From the NCBI RefSeq assembly GCF_947499065.1, contig NZ_CANMMT010000002.1, positions 309,313-373,312 of the forward strand: a stretch of DNA of 64,000 nucleotides, written 5' to 3'. Below the pieces are notes generated by a model. That model worked only from the letters and a program-made list of their open reading frames with translations, was not told the origin of the DNA and ran no database searches. How positions within the stretch are numbered: the first letter of the stretch is position 1; each line of letters begins with the position of its first letter. Below are positions 8,463 through 17,249 of the stretch, in pieces. The DNA is from an uncultured Tenacibaculum sp. (lineage in GTDB: Bacteria; Bacteroidota; Bacteroidia; Flavobacteriales; Flavobacteriaceae). A program made the position numbers and the translations under genes.

Positions 8463-9107
8463 ATGACGTTTGATTTAGAATATAATTCGGAAAGGGATAA
8501 TTTAATAATTCCCGAATACGGAAGACATATACAGAAATTAGTAGATCATTGTGTAGCTTTAGAAACAAAAGAAGAAAGAAACACAATGGCTAAAGCTATT
8601 ATAGATGTAATGGGGAATTTACAACCTCATTTACGTGATGTTCCAGATTTTAAACACAAATTATGGGATCAGCTTCATATTATTGCCGATTTTAAATTGG
8701 ATGTAGATTCGTCTTATGAAACACCATCAAAAGAAGAATTAACAGAAAAGCCAGCAAAATTAGCATATCCAAAATCAGCTTCAAGATATCGTTATTATGG
8801 AAATAACATTCAAACCATGATAGACATTGCATTAACATGGGAAGAAGGAGATAAAAGAGAAGCTTTAGTGTTTACAATAGCAAACCATATGAAAAAATGC
8901 TATTTAAACTGGAACAAAGACACGGTTGAAGATGCCGTTATTTTTAAGCATTTATATGATTTATCTGGTAAAAAAATAGACTTAAGAGATTCGGAAGAAG
9001 TATTATCAGAGAGTAAAAACTTGCTTAGAAAAAGAAACAATCAAGGACAGAACAAAGGGCATCAAAAAGGAAAATCTAACTACAGTAATAAATATAGAAA
9101 AAAGTAA
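8463..9107 (+). CDS. DUF4290 domain protein
   Basis: A 214-residue protein of the DUF4290 family, which is specific to Bacteroidota and commonly lies directly upstream of murA. The domain covers about residues 1-175 and is rich in helical, aromatic segments (EYGRHIQKLVDHC, LRDVPDFKHKLWDQ). The last ~25 residues are a basic, Asn/Gln/Gly/Lys-rich tail that could bind nucleic acid. The function is unknown. Its stop codon touches the murA ATG, so the two are co-transcribed and probably translationally coupled. Confidence 0.9.
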   Translation: MTFDLEYNSERDNLIIPEYGRHIQKLVDHCVALETKEERNTMAKAIIDVMGNLQPHLRDVPDFKHKLWDQLHIIADFKLDVDSSYETPSKEELTEKPAKLAYPKSASRYRYYGNNIQTMIDIALTWEEGDKREALVFTIANHMKKCYLNWNKDTVEDAVIFKHLYDLSGKKIDLRDSEEVLSESKNLLRKRNNQGQNKGHQKGKSNYSNKYRKK

Positions 9108-10421
9108 ATGGCATCATTTAAAATTGAAGGAGGTCACAAATTAAACGGAGTAATTACACCTCAGGGAGCGAAAAATGAAGCATTACAAATTATATGCGCA
9201 GTCTTATTAACTTCAGAAAAAGTAATCATTAATAATATTCCTGATATTATTGATGTAAATAAGTTAATTTTTATCTTAGGAGAGTTAGGTGTTAAAATTG
9301 AAAAATTAGGACCAAACTCATACAGTTTTCAAGCAGACGATATTAATTTAGGATACTTAGAGTCAGCTGAATTTAAGAGAGATGGAAGTTCGTTAAGAGG
9401 GTCAATTATGATAGTTGGACCATTATTAGCGCGTTTTGGAAAAGGATATATTCCACGTCCAGGAGGAGATAAAATTGGTCGTAGAAGATTAGATACACAC
9501 TTCGAAGGGTTTATAAATTTAGGAGCAAAATTCCGTTATAATAAAGAAGAATATTTCTACGGAGTAGAAACAGAAACAGGATTAGTAGGAACAGATATGT
9601 TACTTGATGAGGCATCTGTAACAGGGACAGCAAATATTGTTATGGCAGCAGTATTAGCTAAAGGAACTACTACAATTTATAATGCAGCCTGCGAACCATA
9701 TATTCAACAATTATCAAAAATGTTGAACTCAATGGGAGCGAAAATTTCAGGAGTTGGATCTAACTTATTAACTATTGAAGGAGTAGAGTCTTTAGGAGGT
9801 TGTGAGCATAGAGTACTACCTGATATGATTGAAATAGGGAGTTGGGTTGGTATGGCAGCTATGACACGATCTGAATTAACTATTAAAGATGTTAGTTGGA
9901 AGGATTTGGGTCAAATACCAAGTGTATTTAGAAAATTAGGAATCAATTTAGAAAAAAGAGGTGACGATATTTTCATCCCAGAGCAAGAGAGTTATGAAAT
10001 TCAAAACTATATAGATGGATCTGTATTAACAGTTTCTGATGCACCTTGGCCAGGATTTACTCCAGATTTATTAAGTATCGTATTAGTGGTAGCTACTCAA
10101 GCAAAAGGAACAGTTTTGATACATCAAAAAATGTTTGAAAGTCGCTTATTTTTTGTAGATAAATTAATTGATATGGGAGCTAAAGTAATTTTATGTGATC
10201 CTCATAGAGCTACTGTTATTGGACATAACTTCGAATCGCAATTAAAAGCAACTAAGATGACTTCACCTGATATTAGAGCTGGTATTTCATTGTTAATAGC
10301 AGCATTATCAGCAAAAGGAACTAGTATTATTAATAATATTGAGCAAATAGATAGAGGGTACGAAAATATTGAAGCTCGTTTAAAATCTATTGGAGCTAGA
10401 ATAGAAAGAATTGAAGATTAG
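9108..10421 (+). CDS. murA: UDP-N-acetylglucosamine 1-carboxyvinyltransferase MurA, Cys-to-Asp variant
   Basis: Catalyses the first committed step of peptidoglycan synthesis, transferring enolpyruvate from PEP to UDP-GlcNAc in the cytoplasm. Length 437 is normal. Substrate residues are present in GAKNEAL (Lys22, Asn23), and the C-terminal half has the usual EPSP-synthase repeats. The active-site loop reads PRPGGDKIGRRRLDTH: the position equivalent to E. coli Cys115 is Asp121 (codon 9468-9470). Family knowledge is that Asp at this position keeps activity but removes the thiol alkylated by fosfomycin, so the enzyme is predicted to be intrinsically fosfomycin-resistant. It is co-transcribed with the DUF4290 gene and ends at a strong hairpin. 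Confidence 0.97.
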   Translation: MASFKIEGGHKLNGVITPQGAKNEALQIICAVLLTSEKVIINNIPDIIDVNKLIFILGELGVKIEKLGPNSYSFQADDINLGYLESAEFKRDGSSLRGSIMIVGPLLARFGKGYIPRPGGDKIGRRRLDTHFEGFINLGAKFRYNKEEYFYGVETETGLVGTDMLLDEASVTGTANIVMAAVLAKGTTTIYNAACEPYIQQLSKMLNSMGAKISGVGSNLLTIEGVESLGGCEHRVLPDMIEIGSWVGMAAMTRSELTIKDVSWKDLGQIPSVFRKLGINLEKRGDDIFIPEQESYEIQNYIDGSVLTVSDAPWPGFTPDLLSIVLVVATQAKGTVLIHQKMFESRLFFVDKLIDMGAKVILCDPHRATVIGHNFESQLKATKMTSPDIRAGISLLIAALSAKGTSIINNIEQIDRGYENIEARLKSIGARIERIED

Positions 10422-10456
10422 TTTATTTTAATCAGGCAAAAATACATTTAGAGTTA

Positions 10457-10489
10457 AAAAAAATCGTGTCTACTAGACACGATTTTTTT
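10457..10489. terminator. Bidirectional terminator after murA
   Basis: A perfect 15-bp stem (core CGTGTCT/AGACACG, flanked by A and T runs) with a 3-base loop, between convergent genes. Confidence 0.85.
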
Positions 10490-10500
10490 ATTGGCTTTTT

Positions 10501-11007
10501 TTAATGATGATCGTGATCGTTATGCTTTGATTTTTCTTCAGACATCATTTTATGATCTTCTTTTTTTATAGTGTTGTGCTCTCTTACTATTTTTTTATGA
10601 TCTTCAATCATTTTCTTCTGCTCATCTTGGATTTTTTTATGATCCTTCATCATTTGTTCCAAAGAAATTTTACCCGTCATGTGATTTTCCTCAAGAGCTT
10701 TATGCTCATTAATTAACCTTGTATGATTACTTATTAATACATCATGAGATTTTAAAATGCTAGCATGTGCTTTTTCGTTTTCTAAATGCAACGAATCATT
10801 TATTATATCTTTATGAGAATTCATCATATGAGAATGGTCATGACTCATGTGATTATGTGTTTTTTCCATTTCCTCATGTATTTTAAGCATTCTTTTATAT
10901 TCAACAATAAATGCTTTATGTTCATCAGAATCGGATGGGTTTTGTTTACAGGATAAGGTTGTTAAAATAAATAAAAACAAAAATGTTTTTTCTAAGATTG
11001 ATTTCAT
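10501..11007 (-). CDS. Histidine-rich coiled-coil lipoprotein
   Basis: A 168-residue exported lipoprotein: signal peptide with lipobox TTLSC (Cys20), then an almost wholly helical body with 22 histidines. From residue 74 to 144 His recurs every seven residues (74, 81, 88, 95, 102, 109, 123, 137, 144; the two gaps are Leu116 and Gln130). Ile/Leu/Met usually follow three residues later, which is the a/d pattern of a coiled coil with His in the a position. An earlier run (30, 44, 51, 58, 65) has the same spacing in a shifted register, and the tail ends in HNDHDHH. I know no named family. Metal binding or pH-dependent assembly in the envelope is inferred from composition only; no metal-transport gene adjoins it. 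Confidence 0.8.
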   Translation of the reverse strand: MKSILEKTFLFLFILTTLSCKQNPSDSDEHKAFIVEYKRMLKIHEEMEKTHNHMSHDHSHMMNSHKDIINDSLHLENEKAHASILKSHDVLISNHTRLINEHKALEENHMTGKISLEQMMKDHKKIQDEQKKMIEDHKKIVREHNTIKKEDHKMMSEEKSKHNDHDHH

Positions 11008-11172
11008 AAGGGGTAAAATTAGAGCTACAAGATAAAAAAATAAGCTTGTATAATATTGATAATAAAAGAATATTGAAGAATTTGTCTTCGTATTAAACTA
11101 AAAATAGGATGATAAAATTTTTGATAATTTTCTTTTTAACGGCTCATTAACAAGCCTACCAATAGATTTTCC

Positions 11173-11180
11173 TATTTTTG
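11173..11180 (+). promoter_or_regulatory. Candidate -7 box (TATTTTTG)
   Basis: TAnnTTTG match 20 bases before the M1 aminopeptidase ATG. The -33 element is unclear. Confidence 0.4.
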
Positions 11181-11200
11181 AAAAACAAAGAAAAGAATTT

Positions 11201-13648
11201 ATGAAGTTTCAAAAACCCTTTACATTATTAATTATCTTTTTTACTATAACACTATTTTCACAAACAAGTGATATATACAGAGGAGAAAAAGATAAAGTCC
11301 ATGACTTGATTCATACCAAATTAAAAGTAGATTTTAATTTTGAAAATAAAGAGTTAAACGGGGAAGAATGGGTGACTTTAAAACCTCATTTTTATGAAAC
11401 TTCAAAAGTAACATTAGATGCGAAAGCAATGCTTATTCATAAGGTATCTATGAATAACAAACCACTAGAATATAATTATGATAATTTTGAGCTAATTATT
11501 GATTTGCCTCGTACATATAAAAGAGATGAACAGTTTACAATTTATATAAAGTATACAGCACGTCCGGAAAAAGTTAAGCAAAAAGGAAGTGCAGCAATAA
11601 CTTCTGCAAAAGGATTGTATTTCATAAATCCAACAGGATTAGATAAAAATAAGCCTACTCAAATTTGGACACAAGGAGAAACTGAGGCGAGTAGTTGCTG
11701 GTTTCCAACAATAGATGCACCAAATCAAAAAACATCACAAGAAATTTATATAACAGTACCTAATAAGTTTGTTACGCTTTCAAATGGAAAATTAGAAAAG
11801 CAAACTAATAATGCTAATGGTACTAGAACAGACTATTGGAACTTTACTCAAAAACACGCACCATATTTATTTTTTATGGGAATTGGAGAATATGAAATAG
11901 TAAAAGATACTTATAAAAATATTCCAGTTGATTATTATGTAGAAAAAAAATATGCTCCATATGCAAAAGAGATTTTTGGAAATACACCAGAAATGCTTGC
12001 TTTTTTCTCTAAAATAACTGGAATAGAATATCCTTGGAATAAGTATGCTCAGATAGTTGGACGCGATTATGTTAGTGGAGCAATGGAGAATACTACAGCT
12101 GTTATTCATGGAGAAAAGGCTTATCAAGTACCAGGTCAGTTAATTGACGATAACGTACAAGAAAACACAATAGCACATGAAGCGTTTCATCATTGGTTTG
12201 GAGATTTGGTAACAGCAGAAAGTTGGAGTAACCTAACAGTAAATGAGAGTTTTGCTAACTACAGTGAATACTTATGGAGAGAGTATAAATATGGAAAAGA
12301 AGATGCAGATTCACATTTGTTTGAAGATACAGAAGCTTATAAAAATGGTCAGAATTTCGACAAACATTTAGTACGTTTTAACTATGATGACAAAGAAGAT
12401 ATGTTTGATGCTGTTAGTTATAACAAAGGAGGAGCTATTTTACATATGTTACGAAAATACTTAGGAGACGAAGCTTTTTATGCAGGTTTAAATAAATATT
12501 TAACAACAAATAAGTATGGAGCAGCAGAAGCTCATCAATTACGTTTAGCATTTGAAGAAGTTACAGGGAAAGATTTAAACTGGTTTTTTAACCAATGGTA
12601 TTTTAATAGTGGACATCCAAAGTTAGAAATATCATATGATTATAATAAATTAAGAAAAACAGTAACAGTTAATATTATTCAAAATCAAGCAAATGAATTT
12701 AAATTTCCTTTTGCAATAGATATTTTTGAAGGAAATAAACGTACACGTCATAATGTATTTGTAGAAGGAAAAGATGCATCGTTTACTTTTCCTTTTGTAA
12801 AGCACCCAGATTTAATTCAGGTAAATGCAGATGGAGTTTTACTATGTGATGTAATTGAAAATAAAGTTTTAAGTGATTATATACATCAACTAAAACATGC
12901 AGAAAATTATATACATAAAAGAGAAGCTTTATTAGAAGTAGCAAAAAAGCAAGATGATAAAAAAGCTTTTAATGCAATAGCTAATGCTATGAGTGATGAT
13001 TTTTATAAAATAAGAATTTTAGCATTAGAAAATATAAACTTAATTAATAAATATACTAAAAAGAGGGTTATTGATAAGATTAAGCAAATAGCAATGAATG
13101 ACCCGAAAACATTAGTACAAGCGGCAGCTATTGAAACCTTAGGGAAGTTAACAGACCCAGAATTGAAGCCAGTTTTTGAAAAAGGTTTAAAAAGCAAATC
13201 ATATTCTGTTTTAGGAAAGTCGTTAGTTGGAATGTATTATATAGACAAAGCCTTAGCTATTCAAAAATCTAAAACATTACCTATAGAGGTAAAGAAAATT
13301 ATAGCAACTCCATTAACTAGAATTTATTTAGAAGAGAATGATGATGAGGAATTAACATTTATTGCTGGTAATGTAATGTCGGGTATGTTTTTAAGTCAGA
13401 ATAAAAAAATACAGAAATTATACAAGAAAGCATTCGATAAAATAGCAAAAAGCAATAAAACGGAAGCGATTCAGAATTTAGCAGACGATATAGTAGCAAA
13501 AGGATTACAGTACAAGCAATATAATTTTGATAAAGTAGGTGTAAATTTACTACGTCAAATAGCTCAAAAGCAAAAGAAAGAAAAGTTAAGCAATCAAGAA
13601 AAAAACATTGCAATCGTAAGAATTGCTATGGCAAAATTACTAGAGTAA
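11201..13648 (+). CDS. M1 family metallo-aminopeptidase, exported
   Basis: A zinc aminopeptidase (gluzincin) that removes N-terminal residues from peptides. A signal peptide (residues 1-20, ending LFSQ) sends it to the periplasm or beyond. The exopeptidase motif is SGAMENTTA. The zinc site is HEAFHHWFGD with the downstream NESFANY glutamate; the catalytic Tyr region follows (DAVSYNKGGAIL). The ~300-residue C-terminal part has HEAT-like helical repeats. Length 815 is usual for Bacteroidota members. It stands alone between a lipoprotein gene on the other strand and another lipoprotein downstream. It may supply amino acids from peptides in marine protein degradation. Confidence 0.94.
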   Translation: MKFQKPFTLLIIFFTITLFSQTSDIYRGEKDKVHDLIHTKLKVDFNFENKELNGEEWVTLKPHFYETSKVTLDAKAMLIHKVSMNNKPLEYNYDNFELIIDLPRTYKRDEQFTIYIKYTARPEKVKQKGSAAITSAKGLYFINPTGLDKNKPTQIWTQGETEASSCWFPTIDAPNQKTSQEIYITVPNKFVTLSNGKLEKQTNNANGTRTDYWNFTQKHAPYLFFMGIGEYEIVKDTYKNIPVDYYVEKKYAPYAKEIFGNTPEMLAFFSKITGIEYPWNKYAQIVGRDYVSGAMENTTAVIHGEKAYQVPGQLIDDNVQENTIAHEAFHHWFGDLVTAESWSNLTVNESFANYSEYLWREYKYGKEDADSHLFEDTEAYKNGQNFDKHLVRFNYDDKEDMFDAVSYNKGGAILHMLRKYLGDEAFYAGLNKYLTTNKYGAAEAHQLRLAFEEVTGKDLNWFFNQWYFNSGHPKLEISYDYNKLRKTVTVNIIQNQANEFKFPFAIDIFEGNKRTRHNVFVEGKDASFTFPFVKHPDLIQVNADGVLLCDVIENKVLSDYIHQLKHAENYIHKREALLEVAKKQDDKKAFNAIANAMSDDFYKIRILALENINLINKYTKKRVIDKIKQIAMNDPKTLVQAAAIETLGKLTDPELKPVFEKGLKSKSYSVLGKSLVGMYYIDKALAIQKSKTLPIEVKKIIATPLTRIYLEENDDEELTFIAGNVMSGMFLSQNKKIQKLYKKAFDKIAKSNKTEAIQNLADDIVAKGLQYKQYNFDKVGVNLLRQIAQKQKKEKLSNQEKNIAIVRIAMAKLLE

Positions 13649-13730
13649 AAAGTAAAAAAATAGAATTTAAATAAAAAAGAATCCTTAGTTTTGGCACAAT
13701 AGTTGTCTTTCCTATCGAAACTTAAATTTT

Positions 13731-14927
13731 ATGAACAAAACTACTTTACTACTACTATTTTCAGCCTTAATTATACTTTCATGTAGCAGTGTAAAAACTA
13801 CAGAAAAAGCAATTAATTCTGGTGATTATGAAAAAGCAATTTCATTATCTATAAAAAACTTAGCAAGAAATAAGTATAAGAAAAAGAATCAGCCTTATGT
13901 TATCATGCTTAAGAATGCTTTTAATAAAGCAGTAGATAGAGATGTATCTAAAATAGAATTTTTAGAAAAGGAGAATAATCCAGAAAATTTGGAAGCTATT
14001 TATACTTTATATCAGCGATTAAATAATAGACAAGAGCGAATCAAACCATTACTGCCTTTAAAAGATGTAATATCAGGTAATAATGTGAGTTTTAGAATTG
14101 TAAATTATGATGATCAAATTATAACTTCAAAAGAAAATTATTCAAACTTTTTATATCAAAAAGCTAAAGATTTGCTAGTAAATGGAAGTTATAACAAAAT
14201 GAATTATAGAAGAGCTTTTGATGAGTTTCAATACTTAGATAAAATCAATCCAAACTATAAAAACACGAGGAATTTAATAGAGGAAGCACATGCGAAAGGA
14301 ACTGATTTTGTTTTCTTATCGGTACATAATGAAACAAGACAAATTATTCCTAGAAGATTAGAAAATGATTTATTAGCAATTGATACTTATGGGTTAAATG
14401 ATTTATGGACAGTATACCATTCAAAAAGAGACTCAAGAGTAAAATATGACTTTGATTTAGAATTAAACCTAAGAAATATCGATGTTTCTCCTGAACAAAT
14501 TAGAGAAAAAGAAATTGTTAAAGAAAGACGAATCAAAGACGGTTTTAAATATTTAAAAAACGATCAAGGAGCGTTTGTAAAAGATAGTTTAGGAAATAAA
14601 ATTAAAGTAGATAAATATAGAAAAGTAAGATGTCACTTATATAAATTTACTCAGTTTAAAAGTAGTAAAGTGAGTGGTGTTGTTAAATATATAGACAATG
14701 CAAATAATCAATTAGTAGAAAGATTTCCTATTCAAAGTGAATTTGTTTTTGAACATGTTTATGCAGATTATGATGGAGACAAAAGAGCTTTAGATGATAC
14801 GTTTTTAGGATTAATTAAAGTTAGAGCAGTACGTTTTCCTTCAAATGAACAAATGGTTTATGATACAGGAAGGGATTTGAAGCAAAGACTTAAAGCCATT
14901 GTAACACGTAATAAGTTCAGACATTAA
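13731..14927 (+). CDS. Uncharacterised lipoprotein with TPR-like N-terminus
   Basis: A 398-residue exported lipoprotein: signal peptide with lipobox IILSC, then TPR-like helices (INSGDYEKAISLSIKNLARN) and a second helical block with YRRAFDEFQYLDKINPNYKN. The C-terminal half is mainly beta by composition. I do not recognise a named family beyond general Bacteroidota lipoproteins. It stands 82 bp after the M1 peptidase and ends at a terminator, so it is probably its own unit. Confidence 0.8.
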   Translation: MNKTTLLLLFSALIILSCSSVKTTEKAINSGDYEKAISLSIKNLARNKYKKKNQPYVIMLKNAFNKAVDRDVSKIEFLEKENNPENLEAIYTLYQRLNNRQERIKPLLPLKDVISGNNVSFRIVNYDDQIITSKENYSNFLYQKAKDLLVNGSYNKMNYRRAFDEFQYLDKINPNYKNTRNLIEEAHAKGTDFVFLSVHNETRQIIPRRLENDLLAIDTYGLNDLWTVYHSKRDSRVKYDFDLELNLRNIDVSPEQIREKEIVKERRIKDGFKYLKNDQGAFVKDSLGNKIKVDKYRKVRCHLYKFTQFKSSKVSGVVKYIDNANNQLVERFPIQSEFVFEHVYADYDGDKRALDDTFLGLIKVRAVRFPSNEQMVYDTGRDLKQRLKAIVTRNKFRH

Positions 14928-14948
14928 AATAAGAATTAAATACTATTA

Positions 14949-14976
14949 AACTCTCGCATTAAGCGGGAGTTTTTTA
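14949..14976 (+). terminator. Rho-independent terminator
   Basis: A 9-bp stem with one G-T pair (AACTCTCGC / GCGGGAGTT), 5-base loop and a T tract, between the lipoprotein and alkB-like genes. Confidence 0.75.
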
Positions 14977-14988
14977 TTTTTATACTCT

Positions 14989-15597
14989 ATGGACTTATTT
15001 TCTCAATTTACCAATTCACCTATTAATCTACTTCCTAAAGACGGAACAGTAAACTACCATGGTATTGTTTTAAGTAGGGAAGAGGCTGATAAATATTATG
15101 ATGTTCTTTTAAATTCTATAGCTTGGAAAAATGATGAAGCTATTGTTTTCGGAAAATTAATAACTACAAAACGAAAAGTAGCTTGGTATGCAGAAAAACC
15201 ATTTGAATATTCGTATTCAAATAGAACCAAAACAGCACTTATTTTCAATGAAGAATTATTAGCGTTAAAAGAATTGGTTGAAAAAGAAACTAAAGAAACC
15301 TATAATTCATGCTTACTGAATTTATATCATGATGGTTCTGAAGGAATGGCTTGGCATTCGGATGGAGAAAAAGATTTAAAGAAAAATGGAGCAATAGCAT
15401 CGTTAACTTTAGGAGCAGAGCGTAAGTTTGGGTTTAAACACAAAGAAACTAAAGAAACAGTTTATAAAGTCTTAGAGCATGGTTCTTTGCTGGTGATGAA
15501 AGATGAAACACAAACACATTGGTTACATAGATTACCACCAACAAAAAAAGTACATAGGCCCAGAATAAATTTAACCTTTAGAACAATAGAGAAATAA
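14989..15597 (+). CDS. AlkB-type 2-oxoglutarate/Fe(II) DNA-repair dioxygenase
   Basis: Oxidative demethylase of the AlkB family, which removes alkyl lesions such as 1-methyladenine and 3-methylcytosine from nucleic acids. The iron site is H123 and D125 (WHSDGE) with H180 (WLHRLP). The 2-oxoglutarate arginines are in RPRINLTFR (Arg192 and Arg198). Length 202 and the layout fit the ALKBH2/3-like bacterial branch rather than E. coli AlkB. It is cytoplasmic. Its stop codon abuts the stop of the opposing BtuF-like gene with no base between, so no separate terminator fits there. Confidence 0.92.
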   Translation: MDLFSQFTNSPINLLPKDGTVNYHGIVLSREEADKYYDVLLNSIAWKNDEAIVFGKLITTKRKVAWYAEKPFEYSYSNRTKTALIFNEELLALKELVEKETKETYNSCLLNLYHDGSEGMAWHSDGEKDLKKNGAIASLTLGAERKFGFKHKETKETVYKVLEHGSLLVMKDETQTHWLHRLPPTKKVHRPRINLTFRTIEK

Positions 15598-16716
15598 TTA
15601 CTTCAATTGATCAAAAAAAGTTAGTTTATAATCAGGTAATAATTTTGGATTGGTAATTTTTATAAAATCTTTTAAAACTAAATCAGGTCTAACAGGAGCC
15701 AATTCAAAGTATAAAAAACCACCAGTTTTTCCTCTTTTACTTCCAATAGTATAAACATTCCCATTATTTAAAGCATCAAATTCTTTATAATGATTATTTG
15801 CACTTACTAATTGTTCTTTGGTTTCAAATAAACCACAACCTATCCAGTAATCGGCATGTTTACCTTTATCTAAAATACTTTCAAAACTCAATTGTAAACT
15901 ACCAGTACCTTTAGTGCCTTTCCATAAATAATTTAAATTAGCATCTTTTAAATAAGTTGCCATAAAACTTTCTCCTGCAGGAACATTCCATACATTTTTA
16001 AACATACTTCCAGATAAAACTGTAGGTTGTTTGCCTTTATTGTTTTTAGCTATTCCTTTAGCCTCTAAATAATTTTGCTCAATAGTTTTAAAGATACTAT
16101 CAGCTTCTTTTTCTTTATTAAGTAAAGCACCAAAAAATTTAATCCATTCAGCTCTCCCTAAAGGAGTTTCTTCTAGCCAATCTCCATTAAAAATAACAGG
16201 TATTCCTGTTTTTTTTATATTCTCATATAATTTATTATTAGGATGTAATGAGAAAGCAATAACTAATTCAGGATGTAATTCCATTAACTTTTCAGTATTC
16301 ATATTTTGCTCAGAACCTAGCTCAACAATTTTACCTTCTTCAATTCGCTTTCTAGTTTTTTCTGAAGAAATATATTTTGTGTGAGGAAAGCCTATTAACT
16401 TTTCTTCACTACTTAACAGCTCTAACATAGGTACATGAGTAGTACTTGTAACAACGAACCTTTCAATAGGAGTTTTTATTTCATTTTTAGAAATATTAGT
16501 ACTATTACTAAGAGTATAAACAAATTGCTTTTTTGAGTTTTGAAATACTCTTTTAAATACTAGTTTTTTTTGCCCATCTTGTGTGATAATATCAAAACCT
16601 TTGGCGTATTTGATAGGGCTAATAATTGTTTCTGATTTAGAAATTTCTTTATTCTCTGATTTCTTACATTGAAGAAATAAAAAAGAAATGACGATAAGTA
16701 AAGTATTATATTTCAT
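15598..16716 (-). CDS. BtuF/FecB-like substrate-binding lipoprotein
   Basis: A periplasmic-binding protein of the TroA/BtuF fold, anchored as a lipoprotein (FLFLQC lipobox near Cys17). Such proteins carry corrinoids or Fe-siderophores to an ABC importer. The N-terminal lobe has the typical MLELLSSEEKLIGFP and NTEKLMELHPELVIAFS strands; the C-terminal lobe contains the long FELAPVRPDLVLKDF ending. It is the last gene of the cobU-cobT-cobS-cobC unit (5-bp gap after cobC), so a cobalamin or cobinamide ligand is likely. No BtuC permease or BtuD ATPase gene lies in the window. Confidence 0.85.
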   Translation of the reverse strand: MKYNTLLIVISFLFLQCKKSENKEISKSETIISPIKYAKGFDIITQDGQKKLVFKRVFQNSKKQFVYTLSNSTNISKNEIKTPIERFVVTSTTHVPMLELLSSEEKLIGFPHTKYISSEKTRKRIEEGKIVELGSEQNMNTEKLMELHPELVIAFSLHPNNKLYENIKKTGIPVIFNGDWLEETPLGRAEWIKFFGALLNKEKEADSIFKTIEQNYLEAKGIAKNNKGKQPTVLSGSMFKNVWNVPAGESFMATYLKDANLNYLWKGTKGTGSLQLSFESILDKGKHADYWIGCGLFETKEQLVSANNHYKEFDALNNGNVYTIGSKRGKTGGFLYFELAPVRPDLVLKDFIKITNPKLLPDYKLTFFDQLK

Positions 16717-16721
16717 TTTAA

Positions 16722-17249
16722 TTATAATGTGAATTTTATAATGTGACCGTAATTTAATTTTAAATCGAAAGATTTATCTAAAGGAGTTTTATTTATATAA
16801 GCCGATAAACTTCTTATAACACCAGCATGTGTTACAATAACAATTCGTTCTTTATTTAGTAATAATATTTCATTTAAAAAATTAACTGTTCTTGTATGTA
16901 AATCAAGATATGATTCTCCATTTGTAGCAGGAATGTTAACAAAATCATTCATCCAAATATCAAGCTCTTCTTTGTTAATATCGTTCCATTTTTTTAATTC
17001 CCAATCACCAAAATCAAGTTCTTTTAAACGATCGTCAAAGTTAATTGTATTACTTAATTCTTTAGCTAATAGCTTACAACGTTTCAGTGGACTGGAAAAA
17101 AAGAGTGTATCAGAGTCATTTGAATTAATTTCTTTTAGAATAGGTTGAATTTCTTTACCAAATGTCTTAGCTACAGGAATATCTGCTTGTCCATAACAAA
17201 CTCCTTTTTCTATATCTGGCGTTGTATGACGAATTAAAATAATTTCCAT
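16722..17249 (-). CDS. cobC: Alpha-ribazole phosphatase, histidine phosphatase family
   Basis: Removes the 5'-phosphate from alpha-ribazole phosphate (or from adenosylcobalamin phosphate) in lower-ligand assembly. The catalytic RHT motif is at the N-terminus (IILIRHTTPD), with the second histidine in VTHAGVIRSL. I chose the ATG at 17249, giving 175 residues, because a longer in-frame reading to 17333 adds 28 residues that run inside cobS and have no family match. The start overlaps the cobS stop by 16 bp, consistent with coupling. Confidence 0.88.
   Translation of the reverse strand: MEIILIRHTTPDIEKGVCYGQADIPVAKTFGKEIQPILKEINSNDSDTLFFSSPLKRCKLLAKELSNTINFDDRLKELDFGDWELKKWNDINKEELDIWMNDFVNIPATNGESYLDLHTRTVNFLNEILLLNKERIVIVTHAGVIRSLSAYINKTPLDKSFDLKLNYGHIIKFTL

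Noticed and set aside
13691..13720. Promoter upstream of the lipoprotein at 13731 (TTG-19-TATCGAAA)
   Set aside because: The spacing fits, but the -7 part lacks the TTTG half.
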